Source: Collinsella sp. (GTDB lineage Bacteria; Actinomycetota; Coriobacteriia; Coriobacteriales; Coriobacteriaceae). From it: a DNA stretch of 49,556 bases. Below are positions 14,978-23,183 of the stretch, in pieces. The translations under genes were made by a program, and so were the position numbers. The notes beneath the pieces were generated by a model. The model was not told where the DNA came from. It did not search any database and was given only the letters and a program-made list of their open reading frames with translations. Within the stretch, counting starts at the first letter, position 1. The number at the start of each line of letters is the position of its first letter. The stretch spans positions 1 through 49,556 of the forward strand of contig DXZU01000036.1 of assembly GCA_019419525.1 (NCBI GenBank). The letters run 5' to 3'.

Positions 14978-15053
14978 TGGAGCCTGCAACCAGACTTGAA
15001 CTGGTGACCTCTTCGTTACCAACGAAGTGCTCTACCGACTGAGCTATACAGGC
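14978..15053 (-). tRNA. trnT: tRNA-Thr (GGT)
   Basis: Acceptor GCCTGTA/TGCAGGC, anticodon stem CTTCG/CGAAG with loop TTGGTAA (anticodon GGT), T-arm ACCAGTTCAAGTCTGGT, encoded CCA. Three nucleotides from tRNA-Met. Confidence 0.95.
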
Positions 15054-15063
15054 ACTTGACGGG

Positions 15064-15145
15064 TGGGAGCTATAGGATTCGAACCTATGTAGGCAGAGCC
15101 AACGGGTTTACAGCCCGTCCCCATTAACCACTCGGGCAAACTCCC
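15064..15145 (-). tRNA. trnY: tRNA-Tyr (GTA)
   Basis: Class II tRNA with long variable arm. Acceptor GGGAGTT/AGCTCCC, anticodon stem CGGGC/CCCG with GTA anticodon, T-arm ATAGGTTCGAATCCTAT. After discriminator A the sequence is CCC, so the CCA end is not fully encoded, unlike its two neighbours. First tRNA of the tuf operon. Confidence 0.93.
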
Positions 15146-15207
15146 AATCGTTCAAGTATCCGCAGGTCCTTTGGTCTTTTGGACCGCCGCCCCCGCGAAC
15201 GAAAAAG

Positions 15208-15237
15208 ATAATACGATGCAACCTTGGGGGCTGTCAA
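15208..15237 (-). promoter_or_regulatory. Promoter of the tRNA-Tyr-Thr-Met-tuf operon
   Basis: On the minus strand consensus TTGACA (15232-15237) and TATTAT (15208-15213) have an 18-nt spacer, about 62 nt upstream of tRNA-Tyr. GC-rich sequence follows the likely start point, resembling the discriminator of stable-RNA promoters. Confidence 0.8.
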
Positions 15238-15452
15238 CGAAAACCTCTAGATACACGGTGCCGGGCGTATCTATATAGCTTTGACCTGCGGTTTTATTGA
15301 GTTTGGATATGAAGAACGGTGGATTTGGGTGTAGTGGTGACGTTTACCAAGGAAACACTTTGGCACGGTGGAGTACGCCTACAGCATTGAACATAGATAA
15401 CGTCTCGCTTGCGCTATTTAATAAGTTGAGATCGGACTTTTCCGGCACGATC

Positions 15453-15571
15453 GAGCGTGGATTTTCTCCCGTTTGAAATCGAGCGTGGACTTTCTCCCGC
15501 TTTTAGCGCGGCTCTAAGGCCAAAGTGGCAGATTATCCACGCTCGTTCTCCAGGCGGGAGAACTATAGAGC
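15453..15571. repeat. Family C palindromic element, copy 1 (compound)
   Basis: GAGCGTGGATTTTCTCCCG (from 15453) and GAGCGTGGACTTTCTCCCG (from 15481) are tandem left arms. GATTATCCACGCTCGTTCTC (15531-15550) with GGCGGGAG is the inverted partner. An outer pair GCGGCTCTA (15508-15516) and TAGAGCCGC (15566-15574) encloses the right half. The 430-nt gene-free interval 15146-15576 holds the tRNA promoter and this element only. Confidence 0.75.
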
Positions 15572-15576
15572 CGCAA

Positions 15577-16449
15577 CTACTCGGGCCAGGCCAAAGTAGA
15601 CCCATAGAGCGGCTCCCCCTTGGTGCAGGGGTAGCGACTCAAGTAACACGACGATAGCAAGTCGAAGAAATAAGTCATGGCATATTTCGAATAAACGCCG
15701 AGTCGGTCAATTCCGTTTCCCGCATTACCAAGACGATATACACGGTCAAAAGACCTCGATTTGTCATCGTTGCTAAACGCAGTAATTAGAATCTTCCTGC
15801 CCGAACGGCAATCAAGATACTCACGCGCCTGTGACGCAAATAGCCCGGAGACCGATACGAGAATTATCAATGACTGCGAAGCGTCTCCCATGTTTTTCAA
15901 TTCCGCGACGTTAGCCCCAGCAACTATGCGAACTATCTTGCCCGCATAAAACATTTCCTGCTGAAATCGTACGAGATTGGCGCTTACATTATTGGTGCAC
16001 CAGATTTCAACGTTTTTATGGCCATCAATTTCGTCGGCAAGGTGCTTAATAGCGATATCGGACACGCCGCTTTCGACCTCAGCGAACATCTCGATCATGC
16101 GAACGTCGAGCTCTGCCCTGTACTCCTCGTAGCCAAATTCCTCCTCTCGATGGCTTAAGTCGCTTGGAAAGACTGATTGAGTAAATGATTCTTTCAAATC
16201 GCTAAGAGACTGGTAGCCCAATCGATTGCAGAAACGACGAACAGCGGAACGGGTCACGAATGCATCGCGGGTTATTGCGGCAACATTGATTTCGCTCGAA
16301 CGCCTAATGTGAGCGATGAGATATCGAGCGATGGCGGCATCGTTTGACCCAAACTCGCTGTTGATGATGGAGCTAATGCGATTGAGCACATCGAAGTCAT
16401 TGATATTCACGTGATCCCTCTTTCCGCTCTCCTCGATATTATGGTTCAT
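15577..16449 (-). CDS. MurR/RpiR-family transcriptional regulator
   Basis: A 290-residue regulator with an N-terminal HTH_6 domain (about residues 15-95, VTRSAVRRFCNRLGYQSLSDLKESF) and a C-terminal SIS sugar-phosphate isomerase-like domain (about 125-265, including VEIWCTNNVSANL and ILVSVSGLFASQ). RpiR proteins sense phosphosugars. It is divergent from a 6-phospho-beta-glycosidase and a PTS gene, so it most likely controls them. Codon use is more AT-rich than its housekeeping neighbours, consistent with an accessory cassette. A TTGAATCA/TGATTCAA operator candidate lies in the shared intergenic region. Confidence 0.85.
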   Translation of the reverse strand: MNHNIEESGKRDHVNINDFDVLNRISSIINSEFGSNDAAIARYLIAHIRRSSEINVAAITRDAFVTRSAVRRFCNRLGYQSLSDLKESFTQSVFPSDLSHREEEFGYEEYRAELDVRMIEMFAEVESGVSDIAIKHLADEIDGHKNVEIWCTNNVSANLVRFQQEMFYAGKIVRIVAGANVAELKNMGDASQSLIILVSVSGLFASQAREYLDCRSGRKILITAFSNDDKSRSFDRVYRLGNAGNGIDRLGVYSKYAMTYFFDLLSSCYLSRYPCTKGEPLYGSTLAWPE

Positions 16450-16452
16450 TTA

Positions 16453-16490
16453 TTGAATCAAACAGCTTTGGTCGTTCTCCTATGATTCAA
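16453..16490. promoter_or_regulatory. Candidate RpiR operator
   Basis: TTGAATCA (16453-16460) and TGATTCAA (16483-16490) are perfect inverted repeats separated by 22 nt in the divergent regulator/glycosidase intergenic region. The regulator as the binder is inferred from position. Confidence 0.45.
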
Positions 16491-16561
16491 ATCAGTTGAC
16501 GTCATCTTAATCGTAATTCCGTCACACGTATCCACCGTGTTGAATGATGGAAAGGGGATTC

Positions 16562-17980
16562 ATGGGCAACGTGAACAACATGCCGTTTCTCTGGGGTTCC
16601 GCCACGGCGTCTTATCAGTGCGAGGGTGCCTGGAACGAAGACGGCAAAGGCCTCGGCGAGTGGGATTTCTTTAACCACACAAGCAATAAGAACATCAACC
16701 ATGTTGACGGTGATGTATCTTGCGACTTCTACCATCGCTATGAAGAAGATATCCGCATGATGAAAGAAGGCGGACAAAACACCTATCGCTTCTCTCTTTC
16801 ATGGAGTCGAATCATCCCCACGGGTATCGGCGAAGTGAATGAAGAGGGTATCGATTTTTATAATCGAGTCATTGATTGCTGCCTCGAAAATGGCATAGAG
16901 CCCAACGTTACGCTGTTCCATTACGATCTGCCATTCACGCTTGCTTGCAAAGGCGGATGGCTGAACAACGACATGGCAGAGTGGTTCTGCAAATACGCCA
17001 AGATTTGCTTTGAGCGCTTTGGAGACCGCGTCAAAATCTGGGCTACCGTTAACGAGCCGCATTTCTACAGCTACTGCGTAAACATGTTGGGCAACTATCC
17101 CCCCAATCGATCGCTCGACGTTCAGTCGTACATGCAGTTTCAATACAACCTGATGCGCGCAAGCGCACTCGCAGTCCGAGCATATCGTCAAATGGGCTAC
17201 GACGGCATCATCGGCGCTGTCCACGATGGCGGCGTTGTCGAACTCGACCCGGCAACCGAGCACCCTGATGACGTATTTCGATACGCAGACTTTTTCGCCA
17301 ATCGCATGATTCTGGCACCAGCGCTTCAGGGTCAACTGCCGCCAGAAATGGACGAAATCCTTGAAAAACTTGGCGTCTCGCTCTATCGATCCCCAAATGA
17401 CGTAGAAGAATTCAGAGACGGTAAAGTCGATTTTATTGGACTCAACGTGTATTGCCGAGAGTATGTAACCGACTGGCACGGTGGAGAGCTTGCCGTTTCG
17501 GCGAACAATAAGGGCGGTTCGAGCAAAAAAGTCGAAGGAAAATGCATTGCGCCCTTGTTTGAAAGCGCCCGCGACAGCAATGTTCCCCGCAATAAATGGG
17601 GCCGCGAAATACTCCCAAGTTGCATGTATTCAACCATCATGGATGTCCACGAGCGCTATGGCGCGCCCCGCATCTTTATTACGGAAAACGGACATGGCGC
17701 CTATGAGCAACCAGACGCAGACGGAATGATCCACGATGATGACCGCATCGAGCTTCTGGGCCAGTTCATCGAGCACATGATGAGGGCTAAACGCGACGGC
17801 GCGCGCGTTGAGGGCTACTACCTCTGGTCGACGATGGATCTGTATAGCTGGATCAACGGCTACGAAAAACGATACGGACTTGTCCATATCGACTTCGAGA
17901 ACAATTTAGAGCGCACCCCCAAAAAGAGCTGGTATTGGTACCGAGACCTTATCTCGAAATATCAGGAGCAGGAAGGCTAG
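16562..17980 (+). CDS. GH1 6-phospho-beta-glycosidase
   Basis: A 472-residue glycoside hydrolase family 1 enzyme that would cleave PTS-imported phosphorylated beta-glycosides in the cytoplasm. The acid/base Glu165 lies in TVNEPH and the nucleophile Glu375 in ITENGHG. Near the C terminus Ser429, Lys436 and Tyr438 (SWINGYEKRYG) match the phosphate-binding Ser-Lys-Tyr set of LacG-type enzymes, so a 6-phospho substrate is favoured over a plain glucoside. Start 16562 follows GAAAGGGG. The PTS gene begins 9 nt downstream. Whether the sugar is gluco- or galacto-configured cannot be read from the sequence. Confidence 0.9.
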   Translation: MGNVNNMPFLWGSATASYQCEGAWNEDGKGLGEWDFFNHTSNKNINHVDGDVSCDFYHRYEEDIRMMKEGGQNTYRFSLSWSRIIPTGIGEVNEEGIDFYNRVIDCCLENGIEPNVTLFHYDLPFTLACKGGWLNNDMAEWFCKYAKICFERFGDRVKIWATVNEPHFYSYCVNMLGNYPPNRSLDVQSYMQFQYNLMRASALAVRAYRQMGYDGIIGAVHDGGVVELDPATEHPDDVFRYADFFANRMILAPALQGQLPPEMDEILEKLGVSLYRSPNDVEEFRDGKVDFIGLNVYCREYVTDWHGGELAVSANNKGGSSKKVEGKCIAPLFESARDSNVPRNKWGREILPSCMYSTIMDVHERYGAPRIFITENGHGAYEQPDADGMIHDDDRIELLGQFIEHMMRAKRDGARVEGYYLWSTMDLYSWINGYEKRYGLVHIDFENNLERTPKKSWYWYRDLISKYQEQEG

Positions 17981-17989
17981 GAGAAAGAG

Positions 17990-19389
17990 ATGAAATATCA
18001 GGCAATGTCCGAAACAGTCCTAAAGGCTGTTGGCGGCAAAGAGAACATTACATCGGTAACTCATTGTGCGACGCGCCTTCGCATCGACGCACGAGACACC
18101 TCGATCATCGATCTCCAGCTCGCCAAATCGGCCGACCAGGCGCTCGGAGCAGTAGTCAGCGGTGGCCAGCTTCAGGTGATCATCGGCCCCAACGTCACCG
18201 AGGCTTACAACGACTTCTCGACTTCGCGGGAATCGAAGTCGGCGGCGGCGCGGTTGCCGACGATGCCCAAACCGCCAAGGATCTTGCAGAGGGCATCAAA
18301 AGCGGCAACACTGCCATGAGCCTGGTTGAGAAATTCGGAAATGTCTCCGCACAGGTATTCATGCCCATCGTCCCAGCGCTCATCGTTGGCGGACTCATTC
18401 TTTCGATCAAGAATCTCCTGGTCAATTATTGTGGATTGAGCACCGATAGCGGAACTGCTCAGGTTCTGCTGGCGATCTTCAGCGCCTCATTTAGCTTCCT
18501 GCCCGTTTACCTAGGCTACCAGCTCGCCGCTGTCATGAAGATGCAGCCTATCATGGGCGCGCTGCTGGGCGCAATCATGATTAGCTCGTCTATTAGCGGT
18601 GCTGAGGGTCTCGACTTTCTTGGCATCCCCATCCCAACGAATGACTACTCGAGCACGGTGGTGCCAATCGTACTGGGCGTTGTGTTCATGTACTTTGTTG
18701 ATCGCGGTCTTCAGAAAATCATCCCGGACGTTACCAAACTGTTCTTGAAGCCGCTACTCACCATGTTTATCGTCGTGCCTGTTGAGCTGATTATCCTCGG
18801 CCCCGCCGGCAGCATGATGGGCTACGCGCTGAGTGATGCCGTCACGTGGCTCATGGATAACGTGGCATTTATCGCTACTCCAATCCTTGCAGCCCTTAAC
18901 CCCTATTTTGTCATGCTCGGTCTTGATAAGGCCTACATCGCAATCGAAGTTACGAGCTTGGCGCAGCTCGGCTGGGCGCCCATCATCTTTGGCTTCATCT
19001 CAAACCTCTGCATTGGCGGCACGAGTCTCGCCTTGGCAACTGCAATGAAAGGCAACAAGGAGAAGAGGGGTATGGTCACCACGGTTGCCGTCACCGCACT
19101 CTGCGGCGTAACTGAGCCCGCGTTCTACGGCTGCCTCATCGAGCGTCCCCGCCTGCTTGTCGGCACGGCAATCGGCGCCCTCTGCGCGGGACTCCCCGCA
19201 GGTATCTTCGTCCTGAAGGAGTATGTTGCGGGAGCATGCCCCGGCCTTCTTTCGGCGCTGATTTTTATCGCTCCCGATGGATCCATGGGCAACTTCGCAC
19301 TGGCGTGCGTTGTCGCCGTCATCGCCATCGTCGTCTCGTTCATCGCTGCACGCGTGATCATCAAAAAGAACCCCAACTATATTGAGTAA
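17990..19389 (+). pseudogene. PTS beta-glucoside-type EIIBC, frameshifted
   Basis: An EIIB domain opens at 17990 (ENITSVTHCATRLRI with phosphocysteine Cys26) and reads correctly to NVTEAYNDF. At about 18212-18217 (GACTTCTCGAC) one C appears to be missing. The first frame then runs into unrelated sequence and stops at 18319. The rest, from LDFAGIEVGGGAV onward, lies in the next frame. It encodes a linker and the complete EIIC domain with about ten membrane segments and the CGVTEPAFYG active-site motif, ending at 19389. Restoring one base gives a 466-residue EIIBC. There is no EIIA domain, so EIIA must come from elsewhere. It may be a true loss, phase variation, or a sequencing error. There is no poly-C tract. 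Confidence 0.85.
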
Positions 19390-19490
19390 ATGCCCGCTGT
19401 TTGCATTGGGGACATCCTCGGCAGACCATTAGCAAGAACCCAAGAAGTCCCTTAGGAGCTCGATTAATCCATTCGGATTCCTGAGGCACA

Positions 19491-19525
19491 AACGACCCCG
19501 ATTCCACAATGAAATCGGGGTCGTT
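19491..19525 (+). terminator. Terminator of the GH1-PTS operon
   Basis: AACGACCCCGATT (19491-19503) and AATCGGGGTCGTT (19513-19525) pair perfectly over 9 nt, followed by GTTTC. The 100 nt between the PTS stop and the hairpin hold nothing recognisable. Confidence 0.8.
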
Positions 19526-19582
19526 GTTTCTAAAGCCGTCGATAGACAATCGGTGTTTACCTTAGCTCCCTATCCAAGTTAA

Positions 19583-19646
19583 TTATCCACGCTCGTTCTC
19601 CGGTCGGGAGATTTTCTTCTCTCTCGTGTCCAGAAATCCACGCTCG
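19583..19646. repeat. Family C palindromic element, copy 2 (partial)
   Basis: TTATCCACGCTCGTTCTCC and CGGGAG correspond to the right half of copy 1. A degenerate AAATCCACGCTCG follows at 19634-19646 in direct orientation, so the palindrome is rearranged or decayed. Confidence 0.65.
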
Positions 19647-19677
19647 AGCAGGACATCCAGGACCGTACCTGCCCTTG

Positions 19678-19733
19678 TCTCGATCTGTAACAGCAGGAGA
19701 CCTATTCCGCTTCTACATGTTACAGATTAAGAT
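19678..19733. repeat. Family B palindrome, copy 3
   Basis: TCTCGATCTGTAACA (19678-19692) and TGTTACAGATTAAGAT (19718-19733), two mismatches. It is paired in tandem with copy 4, as copies 1 and 2 are. Confidence 0.75.
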
Positions 19734-19756
19734 ATTCCTAAAACACCCTAAGTTTC

Positions 19757-19813
19757 ATCTCAATCTGTAACAGTTAGATGCCAAATATCGGTCTTGGTGT
19801 TACAGATTTAGAC
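19757..19813. repeat. Family B palindrome, copy 4
   Basis: ATCTCAATCTGTAACA (19757-19772) and TGTTACAGATTTAGAC (19798-19813), 57 nt overall. The gene-free interval 19390-19921 thus contains a terminator, one family C element and two family B palindromes. Confidence 0.75.
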
Positions 19814-19882
19814 AAACTGGAGGACGAGACAAACCAAAAACGGGATGGGCGCTGACCCAATGGCGCACCACCTAAATAGAAA

Positions 19883-19912
19883 CGGGCCCTGTCCCACAAG
19901 GAACAGAGCCCG
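19883..19912 (-). terminator. Terminator of tRNA-Thr(TGT)
   Basis: CGGGCCCTGTCCC (19883-19895) and GGAACAGAGCCCG (19900-19912) pair with few mismatches. On the minus strand TTTCTATTT follows. Confidence 0.75.
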
Positions 19913-19921
19913 AAACTCTCA

Positions 19922-19996
19922 TGGAGCCAGTGACAGGAATCGAACCTGCAACCCACTGATTACAAATCAGTTGCGCTACCGTTGCGCCACACTGGC
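19922..19996 (-). tRNA. trnT: tRNA-Thr (TGT)
   Basis: Acceptor GCCAGTG/CACTGGC, D-arm GCGCAACGGTAGCGC, anticodon stem ACTGA/TCAGT with loop TTTGTAA (anticodon TGT), T-arm GCAGGTTCGATTCCTGT, CCA encoded. A stand-alone tRNA gene with its own promoter and terminator. Confidence 0.95.
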
Positions 19997-20069
19997 ACAC
20001 TTGGCGCTTTCGCGCGAAGCCAATTAAGAATAAAGGAATTGCGGACGAGGCGCAACAGGCCGCGCGGCG

Positions 20070-20098
20070 TTATATAAATATGCAAAATCCAGCAACAA
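20070..20098 (-). promoter_or_regulatory. Probable promoter of tRNA-Thr(TGT)
   Basis: On the minus strand TTGTTG (20093-20098) and ATATAA (20070-20075) with 17-nt spacing; the AT-rich region contrasts with the GC-rich flanks. Confidence 0.5.
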
Positions 20099-20148
20099 CA
20101 CGTACCAAGCCCGTTCATTTCTGTCAGTTCACCCTCAATCTTAAAACT

Positions 20149-20210
20149 CTTCGCCAGAACGAATAGTTTTAATTACAATTGGCTATATAAAACTATTCGT
20201 TCTGGCGAAG
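20149..20210. promoter_or_regulatory. 23-bp perfect inverted repeat, probable autoregulatory operator
   Basis: The arms 20149-20171 and 20188-20210 are perfect reverse complements (CTTCGCCAGAACGAATAG...CTATTCGTTCTGGCGAAG). They flank a 16-nt AT-rich spacer that includes TATATAAAA. The right arm ends 9 nt before the start codon and contains the ribosome-binding GAAGGG region. The downstream protein carries its own helix-turn-helix, so self-repression is the simplest reading. Confidence 0.7.
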
Positions 20211-20219
20211 GGTTTCGCG

Positions 20220-21560
20220 ATGTTGACTACAAAGGAAGCAGCCGAACTGCTCGGCATCACCCCGCGCAGGGTGCAGGAGCTCATTAAGAACGGCGCGCTG
20301 ACCGCCCGCAAGGCTTCTGGCGTGTGGCTTATCGACAAAGACAGCGTAGACACGCGACTCCGCTCCGCAACCAAAAGAGGGGGACGGCCTCGTCGCGGGC
20401 ATGGGAAAAGCGAAATCGCATTTACCCTCATGAACCGCACGCACGAAGTGGCCCAGCTGGTCTACAGCAGATCACGGAAAGACTTCACCCACATCGGCGC
20501 CGACGTCGATCGTGCCCACGCCCCTATTGGAGTTTTTGCTCCCAGCAAACCTGTATCGCTCGACTCCTTCCGCATCTGGTGGCGCGGCCGCGGTATCCCG
20601 CTCGCACGCATTGGGCTAGCCTCCCTGCTTGCAGAAGCCGCAGTCGATGTTCCCGATGAACTCGTACAGCGAAATCTTGGCCTCTCCTTATCCGACCAGT
20701 ATTGGATTAGACCCCAAGGCTCCGGTCTCGCGTGGGAAGATATCAATTTCTTCAATAATGCTTTTGACGACGTCTCTCTCAGCATCGCGCCCTTCGCCCC
20801 AGAGGGCAAGGCAGCTGCCGCAAAGCCCGACAACACCTCGGACGGCAATCTTCAAAAGTACTGGACATGCGAGGATGACCGTCGAATACTCCACAAGGCA
20901 GGTGCGCACCTGAACCAGGAACCCTATAACGAGATGGTGGCGACCGCACTTCACCGTCGCATCCTAAACGCTTGCGATTATGTACCCTATTCGCTCGAAG
21001 GCACAGGTACTTCTGCCTTGAGCACATGCAATGTCTTCTTAACTGACGAAGAAGAATATGTCCCTGCGTTCTATGTAAACCAGCATGCAAATGCAGACGA
21101 GCGACTAACCGATTACGAACGGTATGTAGCAAACTGTGAGGAGCTTGGAGCGACAGATATAAAAGACGCCCTTGACCGCATGATCGTATGTGACGACATC
21201 ATTGCCAACTACGATCGTCATTGGCGCAACTTCGGCCTCGTGCGAAACGTCAACTCACTGGTCTGCAGACCAGCCCCCATCTTCGATTCGGGCTCATCAC
21301 TCTGGTGCAACATATCACTAGAGGAGCTTAGGGCGGGAGAGCACAGTTTTACCAGCGCACAATTTCATTCAAGCCCCGCCAAACAAATGTTGCTCGTCGA
21401 GGACATGGGCTGGTTTGACGGCGACAAACTCGAAGGCTTCGTTGACGAGGCAATCGAGATTCTGTCCAGAAACAACGCGCTCACGGCAAGGCTGCCATAT
21501 CTAAAAGAGGCGCTTACATGGCGCCTCCGTAGAATGATCGACATCGCTGAATGGAGTTAG
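20220..21560 (+). CDS. HTH-HipA-like kinase fusion protein
   Basis: A 446-residue protein. Residues 1-45 (LTTKEAAELLGITPRRVQEL...GVWLIDKDSVD) form an excisionase/MerR-type helix-turn-helix. A basic linker (KRGGRPRRGHGK) follows. The remainder resembles the HipA/CtkA kinase fold. LSLSDQYWIRP and WEDINFFNNAF are typical of a HipA-like subfamily. The catalytic loop NYDRHWRNFG has Asp332, His334 and Asn337, and the metal-binding Asp356 is in IFDSGSS. A Ser/Thr kinase toxin and its DNA-binding repressor thus appear combined in one chain. No separate antitoxin gene adjoins it. A 23-bp inverted repeat sits at its promoter. The target is unknown. Confidence 0.75.
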   Translation: MLTTKEAAELLGITPRRVQELIKNGALTARKASGVWLIDKDSVDTRLRSATKRGGRPRRGHGKSEIAFTLMNRTHEVAQLVYSRSRKDFTHIGADVDRAHAPIGVFAPSKPVSLDSFRIWWRGRGIPLARIGLASLLAEAAVDVPDELVQRNLGLSLSDQYWIRPQGSGLAWEDINFFNNAFDDVSLSIAPFAPEGKAAAAKPDNTSDGNLQKYWTCEDDRRILHKAGAHLNQEPYNEMVATALHRRILNACDYVPYSLEGTGTSALSTCNVFLTDEEEYVPAFYVNQHANADERLTDYERYVANCEELGATDIKDALDRMIVCDDIIANYDRHWRNFGLVRNVNSLVCRPAPIFDSGSSLWCNISLEELRAGEHSFTSAQFHSSPAKQMLLVEDMGWFDGDKLEGFVDEAIEILSRNNALTARLPYLKEALTWRLRRMIDIAEWS

Positions 21561-21587
21561 CGAGACAGCGTCGCGCCGTCAGCTCCC

Positions 21588-22265
21588 CTACCTCCCGCGC
21601 AGGGCCTTGAGCTTGGCCAGCGCCTCGGGGCTCAGGCGACTGCCCAGAGTCATCTTGATCTGCGGAGCTTCCTCTGCCTCGTGAACGTCGTTATCGATCT
21701 GCTTGATCTCGTCCACCAGCATGCGGCTCGAGATGCGCGTGACACCCTTGCCCATGACGACGGCTTGAATTGTGCCATCACTCGATACCACGGAGCACGC
21801 GCGGCCCTCCTCACGTGCCTCGATGCAGAGCTTCTGCACCACGGTGTCGGCAGAGACGCCCGTCGGCGAAAACTCGATGCGCACGCCGCGGGCCGGCAGG
21901 TTGGGACGCTCGCTGGAGATATTGCCCGCGCCGTCGAACACGATCACGGCCTCGTAGCGGCCCTGGGCAAACGCCGCAACATCGTTGATGAGCGCAGTGC
22001 GCGCCATATCGTGAACGTCGCTGGAATACGGATCATCGGAATGGTCGTACACGAGCTTTTCGTAGCGCGGCGTGCAGTGAATCACGTTGTAGCCGTCGAC
22101 CACCAGCAGCTCGGGCTTATTGGAGTGCACCGTCGAGACTGGGTCGGCGATGGCCTGCGCAAACGCATTGCCGCCCACGCCATAGGTCGCGGCCGAAACA
22201 ATCGGCTTGGCCGAGCCCTCGCCAAAGCGCTTGGCCTTGGACTTGGCGCGGTTCTTCTTGGACAT
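21588..22265 (-). CDS. yacP: NYN/PIN-like ribonuclease, YacP (Rae1) family
   Basis: A 225-residue protein with a Lys-rich N terminus, then a NYN domain from about residue 52. LLVVDGYNVIH carries the first acidic residue, and VIVFDGAGN and VVSSDGTIQAVV carry the others. YacP in Bacillus (Rae1) cleaves mRNA in the ribosomal A site. Same gene order as Bacillus: cysS, rlmB, yacP. It starts 3 nt after rlmB ends, so it is in that operon. The C-terminal tail (MTLGSRLSPEALAKLKALR) is helical and positively charged. Family assignment is solid; a Rae1-like role is inferred. Confidence 0.85.
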   Translation of the reverse strand: MSKKNRAKSKAKRFGEGSAKPIVSAATYGVGGNAFAQAIADPVSTVHSNKPELLVVDGYNVIHCTPRYEKLVYDHSDDPYSSDVHDMARTALINDVAAFAQGRYEAVIVFDGAGNISSERPNLPARGVRIEFSPTGVSADTVVQKLCIEAREEGRACSVVSSDGTIQAVVMGKGVTRISSRMLVDEIKQIDNDVHEAEEAPQIKMTLGSRLSPEALAKLKALRGR

Positions 22266-22268
22266 GCG

Positions 22269-23183
22269 CTACTCCTCCCCCATGAGCTCGCCGGCGTTGC
22301 GGCGCAGCCACTCAAAGCACAGCGCCGTGGTCGCCTGGGCAACGTTGAGACTCTCGGTCATGCCGCGCTGGGTAAGCTTGGTCAAAAAGTCGCATTTCTC
22401 GAGCACCAGGCGCGAGATGCCGTCGCCCTCGGAGCCCATGACGAGCGCCACGCGGCCCTCGAAGGGAGCATCCCAGCAGCTGCCCTCGGCGTGCTCGGAA
22501 GCACCGCCCACCCAAAAGCCAGCGGCCTTGAGGTCGTCAAGCGCTCGGGCAATGTTGGGAACCTGCGCGATGGGCAGGTGCATGACAGCACCGGCGGAAG
22601 TCTTGTAGCTGCCCACAGTCACGCCGGCGGCACGCTTGTTGGCGATGATGACGCCCGCGGCGCCCACGACCTCGGCGGAGCGCACGATGGCGCCAAAGTT
22701 ACCGTCGTCGGTCACATGGTCGAGCACCACGACAAGCGCCGGGCCCTCGCCTGCGCGGTCGAGGATGTCGGCGACATCGGCGTAAGGGAAGTTGCCCACC
22801 TCGAGCGCAATGCCCTGGTGAGCGCCATGGCTCGACAGCGCATCGAGCTGCGCGCGCGGCACATACTTAATGCGGACGCCCGTGGCGTTGAGGTCATCGA
22901 CCAGGCGCGACAGAGCGGCATCGCGCTCCCCGCCCTCGGCGATGAGCGCGCACTTGATGGGAAAACCGGTGCGCAGCGCCTCGGCGGCAGCACGACGACC
23001 TTCGATAAACTCGCCCTTGGGAACCTGGATAGCGTCGCGGTTACGATCGCGTTGCGGACGTGCGGCCTGGGCGCGATCGCGCTGGCCCTTGGGAGCGGCA
23101 GCGCGGTCGTTGCGGCGAATCGGACGCGAGCCAGAAGCAGTCTGCTTGCCGCCACGAGGCGCACGCTTGCGATTGTCGGCCAT
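22269..23183 (-). CDS. rlmB: 23S rRNA (guanosine-2'-O-)-methyltransferase RlmB/TrmH family
   Basis: A 304-residue SPOUT-class methyltransferase. A basic, low-complexity N-terminal tail (about 1-45) precedes the L30e-like substrate-binding domain (EFIEGRRAAAEALRTG...). The SPOUT knot has motif 1 NFGAIVRSAEVVGA, motif 2 VMGSEGDGIS and motif 3 ESLNVAQATTAL. RlmB methylates G2251 of 23S rRNA (E. coli numbering) in the peptidyl-transferase loop. Arg in NFGAIVR is the catalytic residue. Placed after cysS as in Bacillus. Confidence 0.92.
   Translation of the reverse strand: MADNRKRAPRGGKQTASGSRPIRRNDRAAAPKGQRDRAQAARPQRDRNRDAIQVPKGEFIEGRRAAAEALRTGFPIKCALIAEGGERDAALSRLVDDLNATGVRIKYVPRAQLDALSSHGAHQGIALEVGNFPYADVADILDRAGEGPALVVVLDHVTDDGNFGAIVRSAEVVGAAGVIIANKRAAGVTVGSYKTSAGAVMHLPIAQVPNIARALDDLKAAGFWVGGASEHAEGSCWDAPFEGRVALVMGSEGDGISRLVLEKCDFLTKLTQRGMTESLNVAQATTALCFEWLRRNAGELMGEE

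Noticed and set aside
18205..18220. Programmed ribosomal frameshift in the PTS gene
   Set aside because: No slippery heptamer, stimulatory stem-loop or internal ribosome site was seen; a one-base deletion is simpler.
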